From positions 1-39,868 of the forward strand of contig VGEP01000039.1 in assembly GCA_016869215.1 (NCBI GenBank): DNA of 39,868 nucleotides, given 5' to 3'. Below the pieces are notes generated by a model, which was not told the DNA's origin, searched no databases, and saw nothing but the letters and a program-made list of their open reading frames with translations. The DNA comes from Alphaproteobacteria bacterium (GTDB lineage: Bacteria > Pseudomonadota > Alphaproteobacteria > Rhizobiales > Xanthobacteraceae). The position numbers and the translations under genes were made by a program. Positions within the stretch are counted from its first letter, which is position 1. Every line of letters starts with the position of its first letter. Positions 8,648 to 18,414 of this stretch are shown piece by piece.

Positions 8648-9697
8648 GTGACCATCCTCTCCTCCCCCTGGTGGGACCGTGACGTCTATGCCGACCGGCG
8701 GCCGTTCCTGCTGGCGCGGGGCCGGATTCTAACGGCGCTCAGGGAGTGGTTCCGGCAGCGCGGCTTCCTTGAGGTCGAGACGCCGGCGCTGCAAGTCTCG
8801 CCCGGCAACGAGACCCACCTGCACGCTTTCGCCACCGAGCTTGCGGCCCCGGACGGGACACGCACGCCGATGTATCTGCACACCTCGCCGGAGTTCGCCT
8901 GCAAGAAGCTGCTCGCCGCGGGCGAAACGCGGGTGTTCACCTTCGCGCGCGTGTTCCGCAACCGCGAGCGAACCGCCCTGCACCATCCGGAATTCACCAT
9001 GCTGGAATGGTACCGGGCGAACGAGCCTTACGAGGCGCTGATGGAGGATTGCGCGGCGATCCTCGCCGAGACCGCCAAGGCCGCGGGCACCGGCGTGCTG
9101 CGCCACCGCGGCCGCGAGGCCGATCCGTTCGCGCCGCCGGAGCGCGTCGATGTGACCGGCGCGTTCGCCGCGTTCGCGGGCATCGACCTGATGGCGACAT
9201 TACCCGGCGGCTGGCCGGACCGCGATGCCTTCGCGGCGGCGGCGCAGACCGCGGGCGTGCAGACCGCCCCCGACGACGACTGGTCGGACATCTTCAGCCG
9301 CGTGCTGGTCGAGCGGATCGAGCCGCGGCTCGGGCGCGACCGCGCGTCGCTGCTGGACCGCTATCCGTCGCCTGAGGCCGCGCTGGCGCGCCCCGCCGAC
9401 GATCCGCGGCTCGCGCGCCGTTTCGAACTCTATGCCTGCGGCGTCGAGCTTGCGAACGGATACGACGAACTGACCGACGCCGCCGAGCAGCGCCGCCGCT
9501 TCGAAGCGTCGATGGCCGAGAAGCAGCGCCGCTACGGCGAGCGCTATCCGATCGATCCTGACTTTATTGCCGCGCTGCCGGCCATGCCGCAGGCGAGCGG
9601 CATCGCACTCGGCTTCGACCGGCTGGTGATGCTCGCAACCGGCGCGGACCGGATCGAACAGGCAATGTGGGCGCCGGTCGCGGGCGGAGAGCGCTGA
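8648..9697 (+). CDS. epmA: EF-P lysine--lysine ligase EpmA (PoxA/GenX family)
   Basis: Attaches (R)-beta-lysine to the tip lysine of EF-P. It is a paralogue of the class II lysyl-tRNA synthetase catalytic core without the N-terminal anticodon-binding domain, hence 349 residues. Class II motif 2 is [20 protein letters not shown] and motif 3 is [13 protein letters not shown]. The start is GTG 8648, in-frame just before the conserved [14 protein letters not shown]; no strong ribosome site is visible. It is divergent from its substrate gene efp, and the enzyme supplying beta-lysine, EpmB, is encoded about 1.2 kb downstream past an unrelated transporter subunit. Confidence 0.93.
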   Translation: MTILSSPWWDRDVYADRRPFLLARGRILTALREWFRQRGFLEVETPALQVSPGNETHLHAFATELAAPDGTRTPMYLHTSPEFACKKLLAAGETRVFTFARVFRNRERTALHHPEFTMLEWYRANEPYEALMEDCAAILAETAKAAGTGVLRHRGREADPFAPPERVDVTGAFAAFAGIDLMATLPGGWPDRDAFAAAAQTAGVQTAPDDDWSDIFSRVLVERIEPRLGRDRASLLDRYPSPEAALARPADDPRLARRFELYACGVELANGYDELTDAAEQRRRFEASMAEKQRRYGERYPIDPDFIAALPAMPQASGIALGFDRLVMLATGADRIEQAMWAPVAGGER

Positions 9698-9813
9698 ACG
9701 CGTCGCATTGACCGGCGCACAGCGGCGGCCCTAGGCTTGCGCGGGTGCCCAAACGCCGACGGCGCAGCCGCCAACGAGATCGCAGCGGGCACGATGCCGA
9801 GGAGGAACATGTC

Positions 9814-10782
9814 ATGCGCGTCACCCGCACCTTGACCCGTGCACTCGCCGCTGCGGCCTTGGTCGCCGGCTTTGCCTTGCCCGCGAACGCCCAGTCCTAT
9901 CCGTCGCGCAACGTCACCATGATCGTGGCGTTCCCGGCCGGCGGTATCGCCGACATCATCGGGCGTCTGGTCGCGACCAAGCTTTCCGACCGGCTCAAAC
10001 AAAGCGTCGTGGTGGAGAACCGCGGCGGCGGAGGCGGCAACATTGCCGGGCGCGCGGTGGCAACGGCGGCGGGCGACGGCTACACGGTGCTGACGACGAC
10101 CACATCGATCGCGGTCAACCACACCGCATCCAAGAATCGCGGCTTCGAGACCCGCGATCTGCGCCCCGTCGCGATCGTGGCATTCACGCCCGACGTGCTG
10201 GCGGTGCATCCGAGCAATCCGGCGAAGACGCTGAAGGAGTTCATCGCCAACGCCAAGGAGAAGCAGTTCACCTACGGCAGCGCCGGCCCCGGCACCGCGC
10301 CGCAGATCCACGCCGAATATTTCTTCGGCCACCTCGCCAAGGTGAAGTATGTGCACGTGCCGTTCCAGGGCGGCGCGCCGGCGATCACGGCCGCGCTCGG
10401 CAACCACGTCGATTCCACCCTGCTGTCATTCCCGCCGATGGCGCCGCATTTGCGCAGCGGCGCGCTGCGCGGCCTCGGCATCGCGAGCGAGAAGCGCAAC
10501 AAGACCATCCCGGGCGTGCCGACCTACGCCGAGCAGGGCTTCCCGAACTTCTATTCCGGCTCCTGGATCGGCATTTTCGCGCCGGCCAAGACGCCCGACG
10601 CTGTGGTGGCCCGGCTCAACGCCGAGATCACCGCGCTGATGAAGGAACCCGACGCCGTCGACCGGCTGACCAAGGCCGGTTTCGATCCAATGACGAACAC
10701 CGTCGCCGAGGCCGAGGCCTACTTCAAGCGCGAGATCGAAAGCTGGGGCAAGATGGTCACGGCGACCGGCTTCTCGAATTGA
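9814..10782 (+). CDS. Tripartite tricarboxylate transporter (Bug family) substrate-binding protein
   Basis: Periplasmic solute receptor of the TctC/Bug type, 322 residues. Residues 1-26 form a Sec signal peptide with a likely cut after PANA. The mature start SYPSRNVTMIVAFPAGG and the later IIGRLVATKL and ENRGGGGGNIAG segments are typical of the family, which binds carboxylates or related small acids. ATG 9814 was chosen because GGAGGA lies seven bases upstream and the signal peptide begins there. No TctA or TctB membrane genes are nearby, as is common for Bug proteins, so the ligand cannot be inferred. It sits between epmA and epmB, which it has no known link to. Confidence 0.9.
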   Translation: MRVTRTLTRALAAAALVAGFALPANAQSYPSRNVTMIVAFPAGGIADIIGRLVATKLSDRLKQSVVVENRGGGGGNIAGRAVATAAGDGYTVLTTTTSIAVNHTASKNRGFETRDLRPVAIVAFTPDVLAVHPSNPAKTLKEFIANAKEKQFTYGSAGPGTAPQIHAEYFFGHLAKVKYVHVPFQGGAPAITAALGNHVDSTLLSFPPMAPHLRSGALRGLGIASEKRNKTIPGVPTYAEQGFPNFYSGSWIGIFAPAKTPDAVVARLNAEITALMKEPDAVDRLTKAGFDPMTNTVAEAEAYFKREIESWGKMVTATGFSN

Positions 10783-10800
10783 GCGCTTCGCCCCCGGCGG

Positions 10801-10914
10801 CTGTCATCGCCCGCGAATGCGGGCGATCCAGTAACCATTGACACTTGTAGCGGGCACGGCCGCGCGTTATCGGTCGCCACGATTGCCGGATGCCCCGCCT
10901 TCGCGGGGCATGAC
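10801..10914. repeat. Pair of inverted REP-like hairpins
   Basis: Two hairpins face each other between the Bug gene and epmB. The first (10801-10830) has stem ATCGCCCGC/GCGGGCGAT with loop GAAT, flanked by CTGTCAT and ATCCA. The second (10888-10914), read on the minus strand, has stem ATGCCCCGC/GCGGGGCAT with loop GAAG and a matching GTCAT and ATCC frame. The flanks are shared, but the stems differ in matched pairs. Confidence 0.8.
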
Positions 10915-10926
10915 GCCGAGGCCGCC

Positions 10927-11976
10927 ATGAACGCCGCGCCGAAAACCCTGCGCCATCTCTCCGAACTGCAGGCGGAGGGGCTAACGCCCGACGCCAGGCG
11001 CGCCGCGCTGGAGCGCGTCGCCGCGCAATACGCGGTCGCGATCACGCCCGCAATGGCAGAGCTGATCGACCGCACCGATCCGGACGATCCGGTCGCACGG
11101 CAGTTCGTGCCGTCCGAGGCCGAACTGGAAACGCGGCCCGAAGAACGCGCCGATCCGATCGGCGACGATGCGCACAGTCCGGTGGCGGGCATCGTGCACC
11201 GCTATCCCGACCGCGCGCTGCTGAAGCTCACCCACGTCTGCGCGGTCTATTGCCGGTTCTGTTTCCGGCGCGAGACGGTCGGTCCCGCGGCCGAACCGCT
11301 GACGCCGAAGCAACTCGACGCCGCGTTCGGCTACATCGCCGCGCATCCCAAAATCTGGGAGGTCATCCTGACCGGCGGCGACCCGCTGGTGCTGTCGCCG
11401 CGCCGGATCAAACAGACCGTGACGCGGCTCGCCGCCATCGATCACGTGAAGGTCGTCCGCGTGCACACGCGCGTGCCCGCCGCCGATCCGGCGCGCATTA
11501 CGCCCGCGCTGGTGCGCGCGCTGAAGGCCAAGGGCAAAGCGACCTATGTGGTGCTGCACGTCAATCACGCGCGCGAACTGACCGAGGCCGCGCGCACGGC
11601 CTGCGCGGCGTTCGTCGACGCCGGTGTTCCGATGCTGAGCCAGTCGGTGCTGCTCAAGGGCGTCAACGACGATCCCGAAGCGCTCGGCGCGCTGATGCGG
11701 GCGCTGGTCGAGTGCCGGATCAAGCCGTACTACCTGCACCACGGCGACCTTGCGCCCGGCACGGCGCACCTGCGCACCACCATAGAACGGGGCCAGTCGC
11801 TGATGCGCGCGCTGCGCGGGCGATATTCCGGCTTGTGCCAGCCGGAGTATGTGCTCGACATTCCCGGCGGCCACGGCAAGTCGCCGATCGGGCCGGGCTA
11901 TCTCACCGGCGAGAACGGCGGCTACACGGTCGAGGACTACAACGGAGCGCGGCATTGCTATCCGCCCAAGGCCTGA
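10927..11976 (+). CDS. epmB: EF-P beta-lysylation protein EpmB (lysine 2,3-aminomutase family)
   Basis: Radical SAM, PLP-dependent aminomutase that converts (S)-alpha-lysine to (R)-beta-lysine, the group EpmA attaches to EF-P. The 349-residue protein has the iron-sulfur motif CAVYCRFC (Cys105, Cys109, Cys112), the TGGDPLVLSP segment and a C-terminal PGGHGKSPIG with the predicted PLP lysine Lys318. The N-terminal LRHLSELQAEGLTP is the usual KamA-type start. A catabolic lysine 2,3-aminomutase would look similar, but its closeness to efp and epmA favours EpmB. The DUF985 gene begins 11 bases downstream. Confidence 0.92.
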   Translation: MNAAPKTLRHLSELQAEGLTPDARRAALERVAAQYAVAITPAMAELIDRTDPDDPVARQFVPSEAELETRPEERADPIGDDAHSPVAGIVHRYPDRALLKLTHVCAVYCRFCFRRETVGPAAEPLTPKQLDAAFGYIAAHPKIWEVILTGGDPLVLSPRRIKQTVTRLAAIDHVKVVRVHTRVPAADPARITPALVRALKAKGKATYVVLHVNHARELTEAARTACAAFVDAGVPMLSQSVLLKGVNDDPEALGALMRALVECRIKPYYLHHGDLAPGTAHLRTTIERGQSLMRALRGRYSGLCQPEYVLDIPGGHGKSPIGPGYLTGENGGYTVEDYNGARHCYPPKA

Positions 11977-11987
11977 CCGCCAAGGAA

Positions 11988-12401
11988 ATGTCCGCTGCCG
12001 ACGTGATCCGGATGCTGGAACTGAAGCCGCATCCGGAAGGCGGCCACTTCCGCGAAACCTTCCGCGACCCGCGCACGATCGAGGGCCGCGCCGCCTCCAC
12101 CGCGATCTATTTCCTGCTGGCGCGCGGCGAACGCTCGCACTGGCACCGCGTCGACGCCGCAGAGGGCTGGCACTGGTACGCGGGCGCGCCGCTCGATCTG
12201 CAAATTCATTCCGGAATTGGCACCGAGACGGTTCGCCTCGGCGCCGATCTGGCCGCGGGCGAGCGCCCGCAGGCCGTCGTTCCGGCCCACGCCTGGCAGG
12301 CTGCCGAAACATTAGGCGACTGGACGTTGTGCGGCTGCACGGTCGCGCCGGGATTCGAGTATTCGGGCTTCGAACTGGCGCCGCAGGGATGGCTGCCATG
12401 A
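11988..12401 (+). CDS. Cupin domain-containing protein (DUF985)
   Basis: A 137-residue single-domain cupin of the DUF985 group; its reaction is not known. The conserved start MSAADVIRMLELKPHPEGGHFRET is trimmed here to its hallmark PHPEGGHFRETFRD, followed by cupin strands with SHWHRVDAAEGWHWYAG, where the histidines are likely metal ligands, and VPAHAWQAAE. ATG 11988 has AAGGA only three to four bases upstream, so a slightly earlier start is possible. It is transcribed with epmB and may share its promoter; a functional link to EF-P modification is not implied. Confidence 0.85.
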   Translation: MSAADVIRMLELKPHPEGGHFRETFRDPRTIEGRAASTAIYFLLARGERSHWHRVDAAEGWHWYAGAPLDLQIHSGIGTETVRLGADLAAGERPQAVVPAHAWQAAETLGDWTLCGCTVAPGFEYSGFELAPQGWLP

Positions 12402-12534
12402 CCGGGCATTGAAATCCAGCCGGCCGGACCGCCCGAAGACGCGGCACAGAGCGCATCGTGCTTGTCAAGTGACGGACGCACACGCCCGATGGCCTCTGCC
12501 CGTGCCAGATAGGCTGTGATATCCATTCATTCCG

Positions 12535-14484
12535 ATGGGGACCCGGCGCCAGACCGGGCGGGCGGAATTTTCGTCGATGCCTAGTTTGTGTATATGCCCG
12601 GGTCGCGGCAATGCGCGGTTGGCCGTCGCTCGACGGACGCTACTTGCCGGCGCGGCTGTTGTAGCGCCGTTGACATTGGGGCTGTTGGCATCGAACCCCG
12701 CCGGTGCGGCCTGCGTCCAGGTCGGCCAAAACGTCACCTGCACCGACACCACGTTCAACTACAACTCCGGCGCACAGGCGAACCTGAACGTCACCGTCCA
12801 GGCGGGCGCCATCGTTATCGGCAACAACGGCAACGACGCCATCCGGATCTCGAGCACCACCAGCGCAACGCTGACGAACAACGGCACCATCGACGGCTTT
12901 GTGACGATCCTCAGCACCGTCGCGGGCTCCGATACGTTCACCAACAACGGCATCCTGAAGATCACCGATCCGACCGCAAATCTTCAGGAACACTCGATGG
13001 TCGGCACCAACTTCACGCAGACGGCCAACGGAACGCTCTACGTCCGCGTCGATTCCAACGATTTCTATGACGGCATCTTCAGCCGGTCGGCCAACCTCAA
13101 CGGCGGGCTGGTCGTGGTCGTGCAGCCGGGCCTGTATGGCGCCCAAACCACGTTTACAAAGGTGATCAACACATCGACCGGAACAGCGGGCGGCTTCAGC
13201 AGCATCCTCACGTCGTCGCCGTTCTTTACGGCACGCACGGCCGTCAATGCCGACCCCAACGATCTCGATGTCATCCTGACGCGCGTCGGCTTCGGGTCCA
13301 TTCCCAGCATGACCCCCAACCAGCGCGCCGTCGGCAACGCGCTGGAGGGCAGCTACTCGACCACGCTGACCGGCAACGCTGCGACGCTCTACAGCAACCT
13401 GCTCGCCGCCAACTCCGTGACGGTCCTCGACAACATCTCCGGCGAAGGCACCAGCGCCACGCAGAATGCGGCGTTCGGCGCCGGCTCGTTGTTCAACAAT
13501 GCCATGCAGGGCCAGGGCCTGTTCGGCCCGAACGGCGCGATCAACGGCCTGCTGCCGCTGCCCTACGCCGAACCGGCCAAGCCGCGCGGCCACGAGGCCT
13601 TCGCCGCGCTGAAGGCGCCGGGCAAGCCGCAGGCGGGCGAGCCGTCGCGCTGGCGCGTCTGGGTCGCGGGCTTCGGCGCGTCCCGAGGCTTCGACGGCCA
13701 GACCTCGACCGGCAGTTCGAACCAGTCGGTCCGCAACTACGGCGGCGCGCTCGGGGTCGAGCGAAACCTCAGCCACGATCTGACATTCGGCGTCGCCGTC
13801 GGCGGCAGCGGCTCGAACTTCTCGGTCGGCAATCTTTCGACCACCGGCAGAGTGACCGGCGGCCACATCGGCGCCTATGCGGTCAAGGCCTGGGGCGCGG
13901 CCTATGGCGCAGCGTCGCTCAGCTACGCGCTGTTCGAGAACGACACCCGGCGAACGATCGTCGGCGTCGGCACGACCGAAACCGCCACCGGCCGATTCAC
14001 CAGCCATCAAGTCGGCGCCAGGATCGAGCTGGGACGCCGCCATGCGCTGGGCCCGGCCGCCGTGACGCCGTTCGTCGCCATCGAGCCCGCCGCGCTTTGG
14101 CAGCAGGGCTACACCGAGACTGCGTCGGGCATTCTCGGCCTGTCGGTCGCCTCGCGCACTGCAACATCCCTGCCGTCGTTCCTCGGCGTGCAGATTGACA
14201 GCCGGCACACGCTGTCCGGCGGTGCAACGATCGCACCCTACGCGCGCGCCCCGTGGGTACACGAGTTCCTGCCCAATCGCCGCGTGACCGCGACGTTCGT
14301 CTCGATCCCGACCGCGACCTTCACCGTCGACGGCGCCCGGCCGGCGACCGACGCCGCGCGAATCGACGCCGGGGCGAAGCTTGCGCTCCGCCCCGGTCAC
14401 GCAGTGTTTGCGAATTTCGCCGGCGAATGGTCGAGCCGGACCGACAGCTATTCGGCGACCGGCGGCTATCGCGCCACTTGGTGA
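12535..14484 (+). CDS. Autotransporter domain-containing outer membrane protein
   Basis: Type Va autotransporter: a secreted passenger fused to an outer-membrane beta-barrel. A signal peptide ends near AGA-ACVQVG. The passenger, up to about residue 370, shows Asn/Gly/Thr-rich strands such as TLTNNGTIDGF and TFTNNGILKI, typical of beta-helix repeats. The barrel spans about residues 373-649, starting WRVWVAGFGASRGF and ending in aromatic Trp (GGYRATW). The passenger is short for the family. ATG 12577 is an alternative start; neither site has a clear ribosome-binding sequence. The last 19 bases overlap the 3' end of the convergent membrane gene. The passenger's role is unknown. Confidence 0.88.
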   Translation: MGTRRQTGRAEFSSMPSLCICPGRGNARLAVARRTLLAGAAVVAPLTLGLLASNPAGAACVQVGQNVTCTDTTFNYNSGAQANLNVTVQAGAIVIGNNGNDAIRISSTTSATLTNNGTIDGFVTILSTVAGSDTFTNNGILKITDPTANLQEHSMVGTNFTQTANGTLYVRVDSNDFYDGIFSRSANLNGGLVVVVQPGLYGAQTTFTKVINTSTGTAGGFSSILTSSPFFTARTAVNADPNDLDVILTRVGFGSIPSMTPNQRAVGNALEGSYSTTLTGNAATLYSNLLAANSVTVLDNISGEGTSATQNAAFGAGSLFNNAMQGQGLFGPNGAINGLLPLPYAEPAKPRGHEAFAALKAPGKPQAGEPSRWRVWVAGFGASRGFDGQTSTGSSNQSVRNYGGALGVERNLSHDLTFGVAVGGSGSNFSVGNLSTTGRVTGGHIGAYAVKAWGAAYGAASLSYALFENDTRRTIVGVGTTETATGRFTSHQVGARIELGRRHALGPAAVTPFVAIEPAALWQQGYTETASGILGLSVASRTATSLPSFLGVQIDSRHTLSGGATIAPYARAPWVHEFLPNRRVTATFVSIPTATFTVDGARPATDAARIDAGAKLALRPGHAVFANFAGEWSSRTDSYSATGGYRATW

Positions 14485-15185
14485 TGTGGCCGCAGCGCCT
14501 TCAGCGCGGGCAGCGTGACCAGCGCGAGGATCAGGCCGGCGAAAATCTTCATGACGCCGACAAGCGCGGCACTGGCGGCGAGCGAGGTAGTCGTCAGGGC
14601 CGTTGCTCCAAGCGTTTGAAGAGCCAGCACGCTGGCGGAGTAGAGAACCGCGATGTCGACGCTGTACGCCGCGGCCATCCAGACAACCCACAGCAGCGCA
14701 CCTTGCGCGGCGCGGCGGATCACCAGCGCCTCGACAGTTCCAAAGACCGCGCCCAGCAGCGCACCTGCGATCAACGCGGCCATGAGCCCGCCAAAGAAGA
14801 GCGTGGGGGCAATCGATGTCGGCGGCGCCACGGCGGGCGTCACTCCAAAGACGTTGCCCAGGACGAAAAACGCGGACATGTAGCCGGTCACGACGATCAT
14901 CCAGAGCGTCATCGGAAACTTCGGGACCGCAACCTGCAGGACCGCGCCGCGCATCCACGCGAAGGCCAGCGCGAAGATCACATCGGCTGCGACCGTCAGC
15001 CCTAGCGCGATCCGCTTGAGCGTCACGCCTGCCGCTGGATCCTCGGCGCCGATCGCGACCGAGGACAGGTAGGCGATACCGGCCGCGGCCAGAAAGACGA
15101 CCTGTGCGCCGACATGAGCCAGGACCCATTGGCGGCCGAGAGACGGATTGGAATGTTGCGAATAAACGTCAAGCGCGGCCGACAT
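14466..15185 (-). CDS. Hypothetical multi-pass membrane protein
   Basis: A 239-residue protein with about six hydrophobic segments, for example HVGAQVVFLAAAGIAYL, LFFGGLMAALIAGALLGAVF and LVGVMKIFAGLILALVTLP. I recognise no family. ATG 15185 was chosen because AGAGGAG lies upstream on the minus strand; a TTG six codons earlier is less likely. The 3' end overlaps the autotransporter tail by 19 bases in convergent orientation. The gap upstream (15186-15370) holds an imperfect palindrome, TGTAACGTTAACA (15317-15329), that could belong to its promoter. Confidence 0.65.
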   Translation of the reverse strand: MSAALDVYSQHSNPSLGRQWVLAHVGAQVVFLAAAGIAYLSSVAIGAEDPAAGVTLKRIALGLTVAADVIFALAFAWMRGAVLQVAVPKFPMTLWMIVVTGYMSAFFVLGNVFGVTPAVAPPTSIAPTLFFGGLMAALIAGALLGAVFGTVEALVIRRAAQGALLWVVWMAAAYSVDIAVLYSASVLALQTLGATALTTTSLAASAALVGVMKIFAGLILALVTLPALKALRPHHQVAR

Positions 15186-15370
15186 GAATCGCTCCTCTTG
15201 CAACAGCGTTCGGCATGGCGCCAGCCGACGAGCGCGGCGTATCCGCGCCGCGGCCGCCGTCCCGTCATGCCCGCAGTTTGGTCGGAGCGGGCCGCGCGCA
15301 GGTTCAAAGCAGAAAATGTAACGTTAACAGTGGGATAAGACAGGCGCCGCCGCGGTCGGGCCTGCTGCGG

Positions 15371-16597
15371 TCACTCCGCCGCCATCGGCCTTGCGGCCTC
15401 CCGCATATAGCCCTCGCGGGTCTGCGGCAGCTTCCAGCCGAGCATGCGGGAGGCGACCAGCGTGCGCAGCACCTGCGCGGTGCCGCCGCCGATGGTGAAC
15501 ATGCGCACGTCGCGCGCCATCCGCTCCAGCGGCAGATCGCGCGAATAGCCGCGCGCGCCGAACATCTGCAGCGAGTCGTTGACGATCCTGATCGCGGCTT
15601 CGGAAGCGAAAATCTTGGCCTGCGCCGCCAGCATCGGATCGGGGAACGCGCTCTGCCCGCCCTGCCCGCGCGAGCGCGCCGCGGCGTGAAGCATCAAGCG
15701 CGCCGCCGAGAGCTGAATCTGCATGTCGGCCAGCATCCACTGCAGGCCCTGGAACTCGCCGACCGGCCGGCCAAACTGCTCGCGCTGCTTCACCCAGCCG
15801 ACCGCGAGGTCGAGCGCGCCGGCGGCGATTCCCATCGCCACCGTGCCCGCGCCGACGCGCTGGCTGTTGTAGGCATTCATCAGGTCGGCGAAGCCGCGCT
15901 TGAAACCCGACGGCGGCATCACGACCATGTCGGCGGGCGCCTCCATGTCCTCGAACGCGAGCTCGCCTTCCGGAATGCCGCGCAGGCCCATGGTCTTTTC
16001 GCGCCGGACGATTTTCAGGCCCTGGGCTTCGCCGCGCACCGCGAGAAAGCCGCCGATGCCGAGTTCCTCGCCCTTCTCGTCGAACACGCGGGCAAAGATC
16101 AGATGCAGCTTGGAGACGCCGCCGCCGGTGATCCAGTGCTTGCGGCCGTTGACGATGTAGCGGTCGCCGCGCTTGTCGGCGCGGGTGGTCAGCGCGGTGG
16201 TGTCGGAGCCGGCGTCCGGCTCGGTGATGCAGATCGCGGGCTTGTCGCCGGACAGCACCAGCGACGCCGCGAGCTTCTTCTGCTCCTCGGAGCCGTAGGC
16301 CATCACCGTGGAGATCGCGCCCATATTGGCCTCGACCACGATGCGCGCGGTGACGGTGCAGCACTTCGCCATCTCCTCGATCACCAGCACGGTGTCGAGG
16401 AACGAACGCCCCTGGCCGCCGTAGGCCTTCGGGATGGTCATGCCCATGAAGCCCGCCTCGGCGAGCGCATTGGCGACGTCCCAGGGGTATTGCTCGGTGG
16501 CGTCGACTTCGGCCGCGCGCGGCCGCGCCACGCGCTGCGCGAATTCGCGGGCGCGCTGCTGCAGCGCGAGTTCGTCGGAGTTCAGGCCGTGACTCAT
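15371..16597 (-). CDS. Acyl-CoA dehydrogenase family flavoprotein lacking the canonical catalytic Glu
   Basis: A 408-residue protein with the complete acyl-CoA dehydrogenase fold: FAD-contact segments ICITEPDAGSDTT (residues 122-134) and HWITGGGVSKLHLIFAR, QREQFGRPVGEFQ (271-283) and LQMFGARGYSRD (343-354). The usual catalytic Glu before Gly-Thr is Gly371 here (FTIGGGTAQV). The alternative Glu position of the isovaleryl-CoA type appears to be Gln246 (NAYNSQRVGAG). As I recall, 3-sulfinopropionyl-CoA desulfinases show a similar substitution, so the reaction may not be a dehydrogenation. The substrate is unknown. ATG 16597 has GAGAGGA upstream. It has no obvious operon partner. Confidence 0.88.
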   Translation of the reverse strand: MSHGLNSDELALQQRAREFAQRVARPRAAEVDATEQYPWDVANALAEAGFMGMTIPKAYGGQGRSFLDTVLVIEEMAKCCTVTARIVVEANMGAISTVMAYGSEEQKKLAASLVLSGDKPAICITEPDAGSDTTALTTRADKRGDRYIVNGRKHWITGGGVSKLHLIFARVFDEKGEELGIGGFLAVRGEAQGLKIVRREKTMGLRGIPEGELAFEDMEAPADMVVMPPSGFKRGFADLMNAYNSQRVGAGTVAMGIAAGALDLAVGWVKQREQFGRPVGEFQGLQWMLADMQIQLSAARLMLHAAARSRGQGGQSAFPDPMLAAQAKIFASEAAIRIVNDSLQMFGARGYSRDLPLERMARDVRMFTIGGGTAQVLRTLVASRMLGWKLPQTREGYMREAARPMAAE

Positions 16598-16684
16598 GGC
16601 GTCCTCTCGGTGGCACGCCGAGGCGTGGCACTGAAATGAATGTGAAATTGTGCCCGCCAGCGACGGACATGGTCAAGCCGCCGG

Positions 16685-18364
16685 TCAGGCCGCGCGGACC
16701 TTTTCGAGAAAGCCATCGATCAGATGGCCGAACTTTTCGGCCGCGGCTGCGGAGGCGGCCGACGAGGCCTGCACGTCGGCGGCGGCCGCGCGCGTGCGTT
16801 CCACGCTGCCTGCGAGCTCGTCCACGGTGCCGGTCAAACCCGCGGTCCACGCCGCGGTATCCTGGACATCGCGAAGGATCGAAGTGGTTACGCTGCTCTG
16901 CTGCGTGACCGCCGTGGAAATCTCGGTGGCATGAGACGTGGCAATCGCGCCTGTGGCGTTGATTTTCTGAATGGCATCGACGACGCCCGACGTTTGCCGG
17001 CGCACCTCGGACACCTTGGCGGCGATGTCGCCGGTCGCCTTGGCGGTTTGCGCCGACAGCGTCTTGACCTCGGAGGCAACCACCGCAAATCCCTTGCCGG
17101 CGGCCCCGGCCCGCGCGGCCTCGATCGTCGCGTTGAGCGCCAGCAGGTTGGTCTGGCGCGCGATCGAGTCGATGAAGGTCGCAACATCGTCGATGCTTTG
17201 CGCCGAGCCGGAGAGACCGTCGATCATGCGGGCCGCTTCCCTGGTCCGCGTCGCCGCGTCCCCGATTGCGGCTTCCGCCATGCGGACCGACATCGAGATG
17301 TTCCCGATCGACGCCGAAAGCTCCTCGGCGGAGGCCGCCACACCCGCCACGTTTTCGGACACTTCGCGGGAGGTCCGGGTTGTCCGCTCTGCGGTCGACT
17401 TCATGTCCGAAGCCGAGGCGGCGAGGTTCGTCACCGCCTTGCGCATCGCATCGACCGAGGTGACGCTATCCCCCAACGCGTCCCGGATCGCCGCCTGGAA
17501 TTCCGCGATATTCTTCTCCAGCCGCTCGCGCCGCGAATCGCGGTCTGCGGCGTCCCTGGCGCGCTCGCCTTCGAGGCGCGCCCTGACGCTGGCGTTTTCG
17601 CGGAACACCGCGAGCGCGGACAGCACCGCGCCGATTTCGTCGGCGCTCGCAGGCTTGGGCACCGGGCTCGCAATATCGCCTTCGGCGATACGCGACACGG
17701 CTGCAATCGCGGCTTCGAGCGGCCGCCTCACTCCGAATTGCAGCACCAGCCATCCGATGCCCAACAGCGCGACGATGCCGGCGACGAGCGAAGCGACAAT
17801 GGTGTGCCGCGCTTGCGCCGTCCGCCGTTCGAACGCCGCGACGGCGGCGCGTTCGCCGGCCTTGGCCAGTTCGTTCGCTTTGAGGATGAGCTCGCGAACC
17901 CTGTCGGTGTGCTTCACGGCTGCAACCAGATGGAACATCATCTCGTCGCGCTGATCCAGCTCGATCTCTTCCCTGATTTCCCGCCACGCGCGCACCGACG
18001 ACGCCAGAGACCGGGTCAGCGCTTGCTGATCCTCGGGAGCCAGGATCTCGGCCAGGAACGGCTGGATTTGCGCGTGCAACTTCCGAAAGTGAGCGAGCGT
18101 GGCTTCGCCGTCGGCAAATGCCTGCTTCTGCTCGTCCGGGGTCAGATCGAGGCCGAGCGACGCGAACGCCGTTGCGGTGCGCAGAATGCTCACCGCGGCG
18201 TCGTGAATGGCCTCACTGCGGCCCTCGGCGGAACGTTCATGCTGCAGATGAGCCTGCAGAGCCGACAGCTCATGCAGGCTCAGTCCGACAACGGCTGCCG
18301 TCGCAACGGCTCCGAAGACCAGGATGCCCAGGATCCGATGCCGCAACCCGATACGACGCAGCAT
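16685..18364 (-). CDS. Methyl-accepting chemotaxis protein
   Basis: Transmembrane chemoreceptor of 559 residues. Transmembrane helix 1 lies at about residues 11-30 and helix 2 at 188-210. Between them is a helical periplasmic sensor domain of about 155 residues. A HAMP linker follows (about 211-265). The cytoplasmic signalling coiled coil contains the hallmark hairpin [20 protein letters not shown], where CheA and CheW dock. No CheR-docking pentapeptide is visible at the C-terminus. The ligand is unknown. The gene lies 50 bases downstream of the small PepSY-like secreted protein and may be cotranscribed with it. No other che genes are in the window. Confidence 0.92.
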   Translation of the reverse strand: MLRRIGLRHRILGILVFGAVATAAVVGLSLHELSALQAHLQHERSAEGRSEAIHDAAVSILRTATAFASLGLDLTPDEQKQAFADGEATLAHFRKLHAQIQPFLAEILAPEDQQALTRSLASSVRAWREIREEIELDQRDEMMFHLVAAVKHTDRVRELILKANELAKAGERAAVAAFERRTAQARHTIVASLVAGIVALLGIGWLVLQFGVRRPLEAAIAAVSRIAEGDIASPVPKPASADEIGAVLSALAVFRENASVRARLEGERARDAADRDSRRERLEKNIAEFQAAIRDALGDSVTSVDAMRKAVTNLAASASDMKSTAERTTRTSREVSENVAGVAASAEELSASIGNISMSVRMAEAAIGDAATRTREAARMIDGLSGSAQSIDDVATFIDSIARQTNLLALNATIEAARAGAAGKGFAVVASEVKTLSAQTAKATGDIAAKVSEVRRQTSGVVDAIQKINATGAIATSHATEISTAVTQQSSVTTSILRDVQDTAAWTAGLTGTVDELAGSVERTRAAAADVQASSAASAAAAEKFGHLIDGFLEKVRAA

Positions 18365-18414
18365 GGCCTAGTCCCGTACACGATCGAGCGCGGATCGGTC
18401 TCTTCGCCGGAAGC

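Noticed and set aside
10801-10914. CRISPR-like pattern from repeated hairpins
   Set aside because: Only two inverted hairpins, no regular spacing or spacers, and no cas genes in the window.
12640-15129. 829-codon minus-strand open frame across the autotransporter and membrane gene
   Set aside because: It is antisense to the clear autotransporter and out of frame with the membrane protein; composition is typical of a shadow frame.
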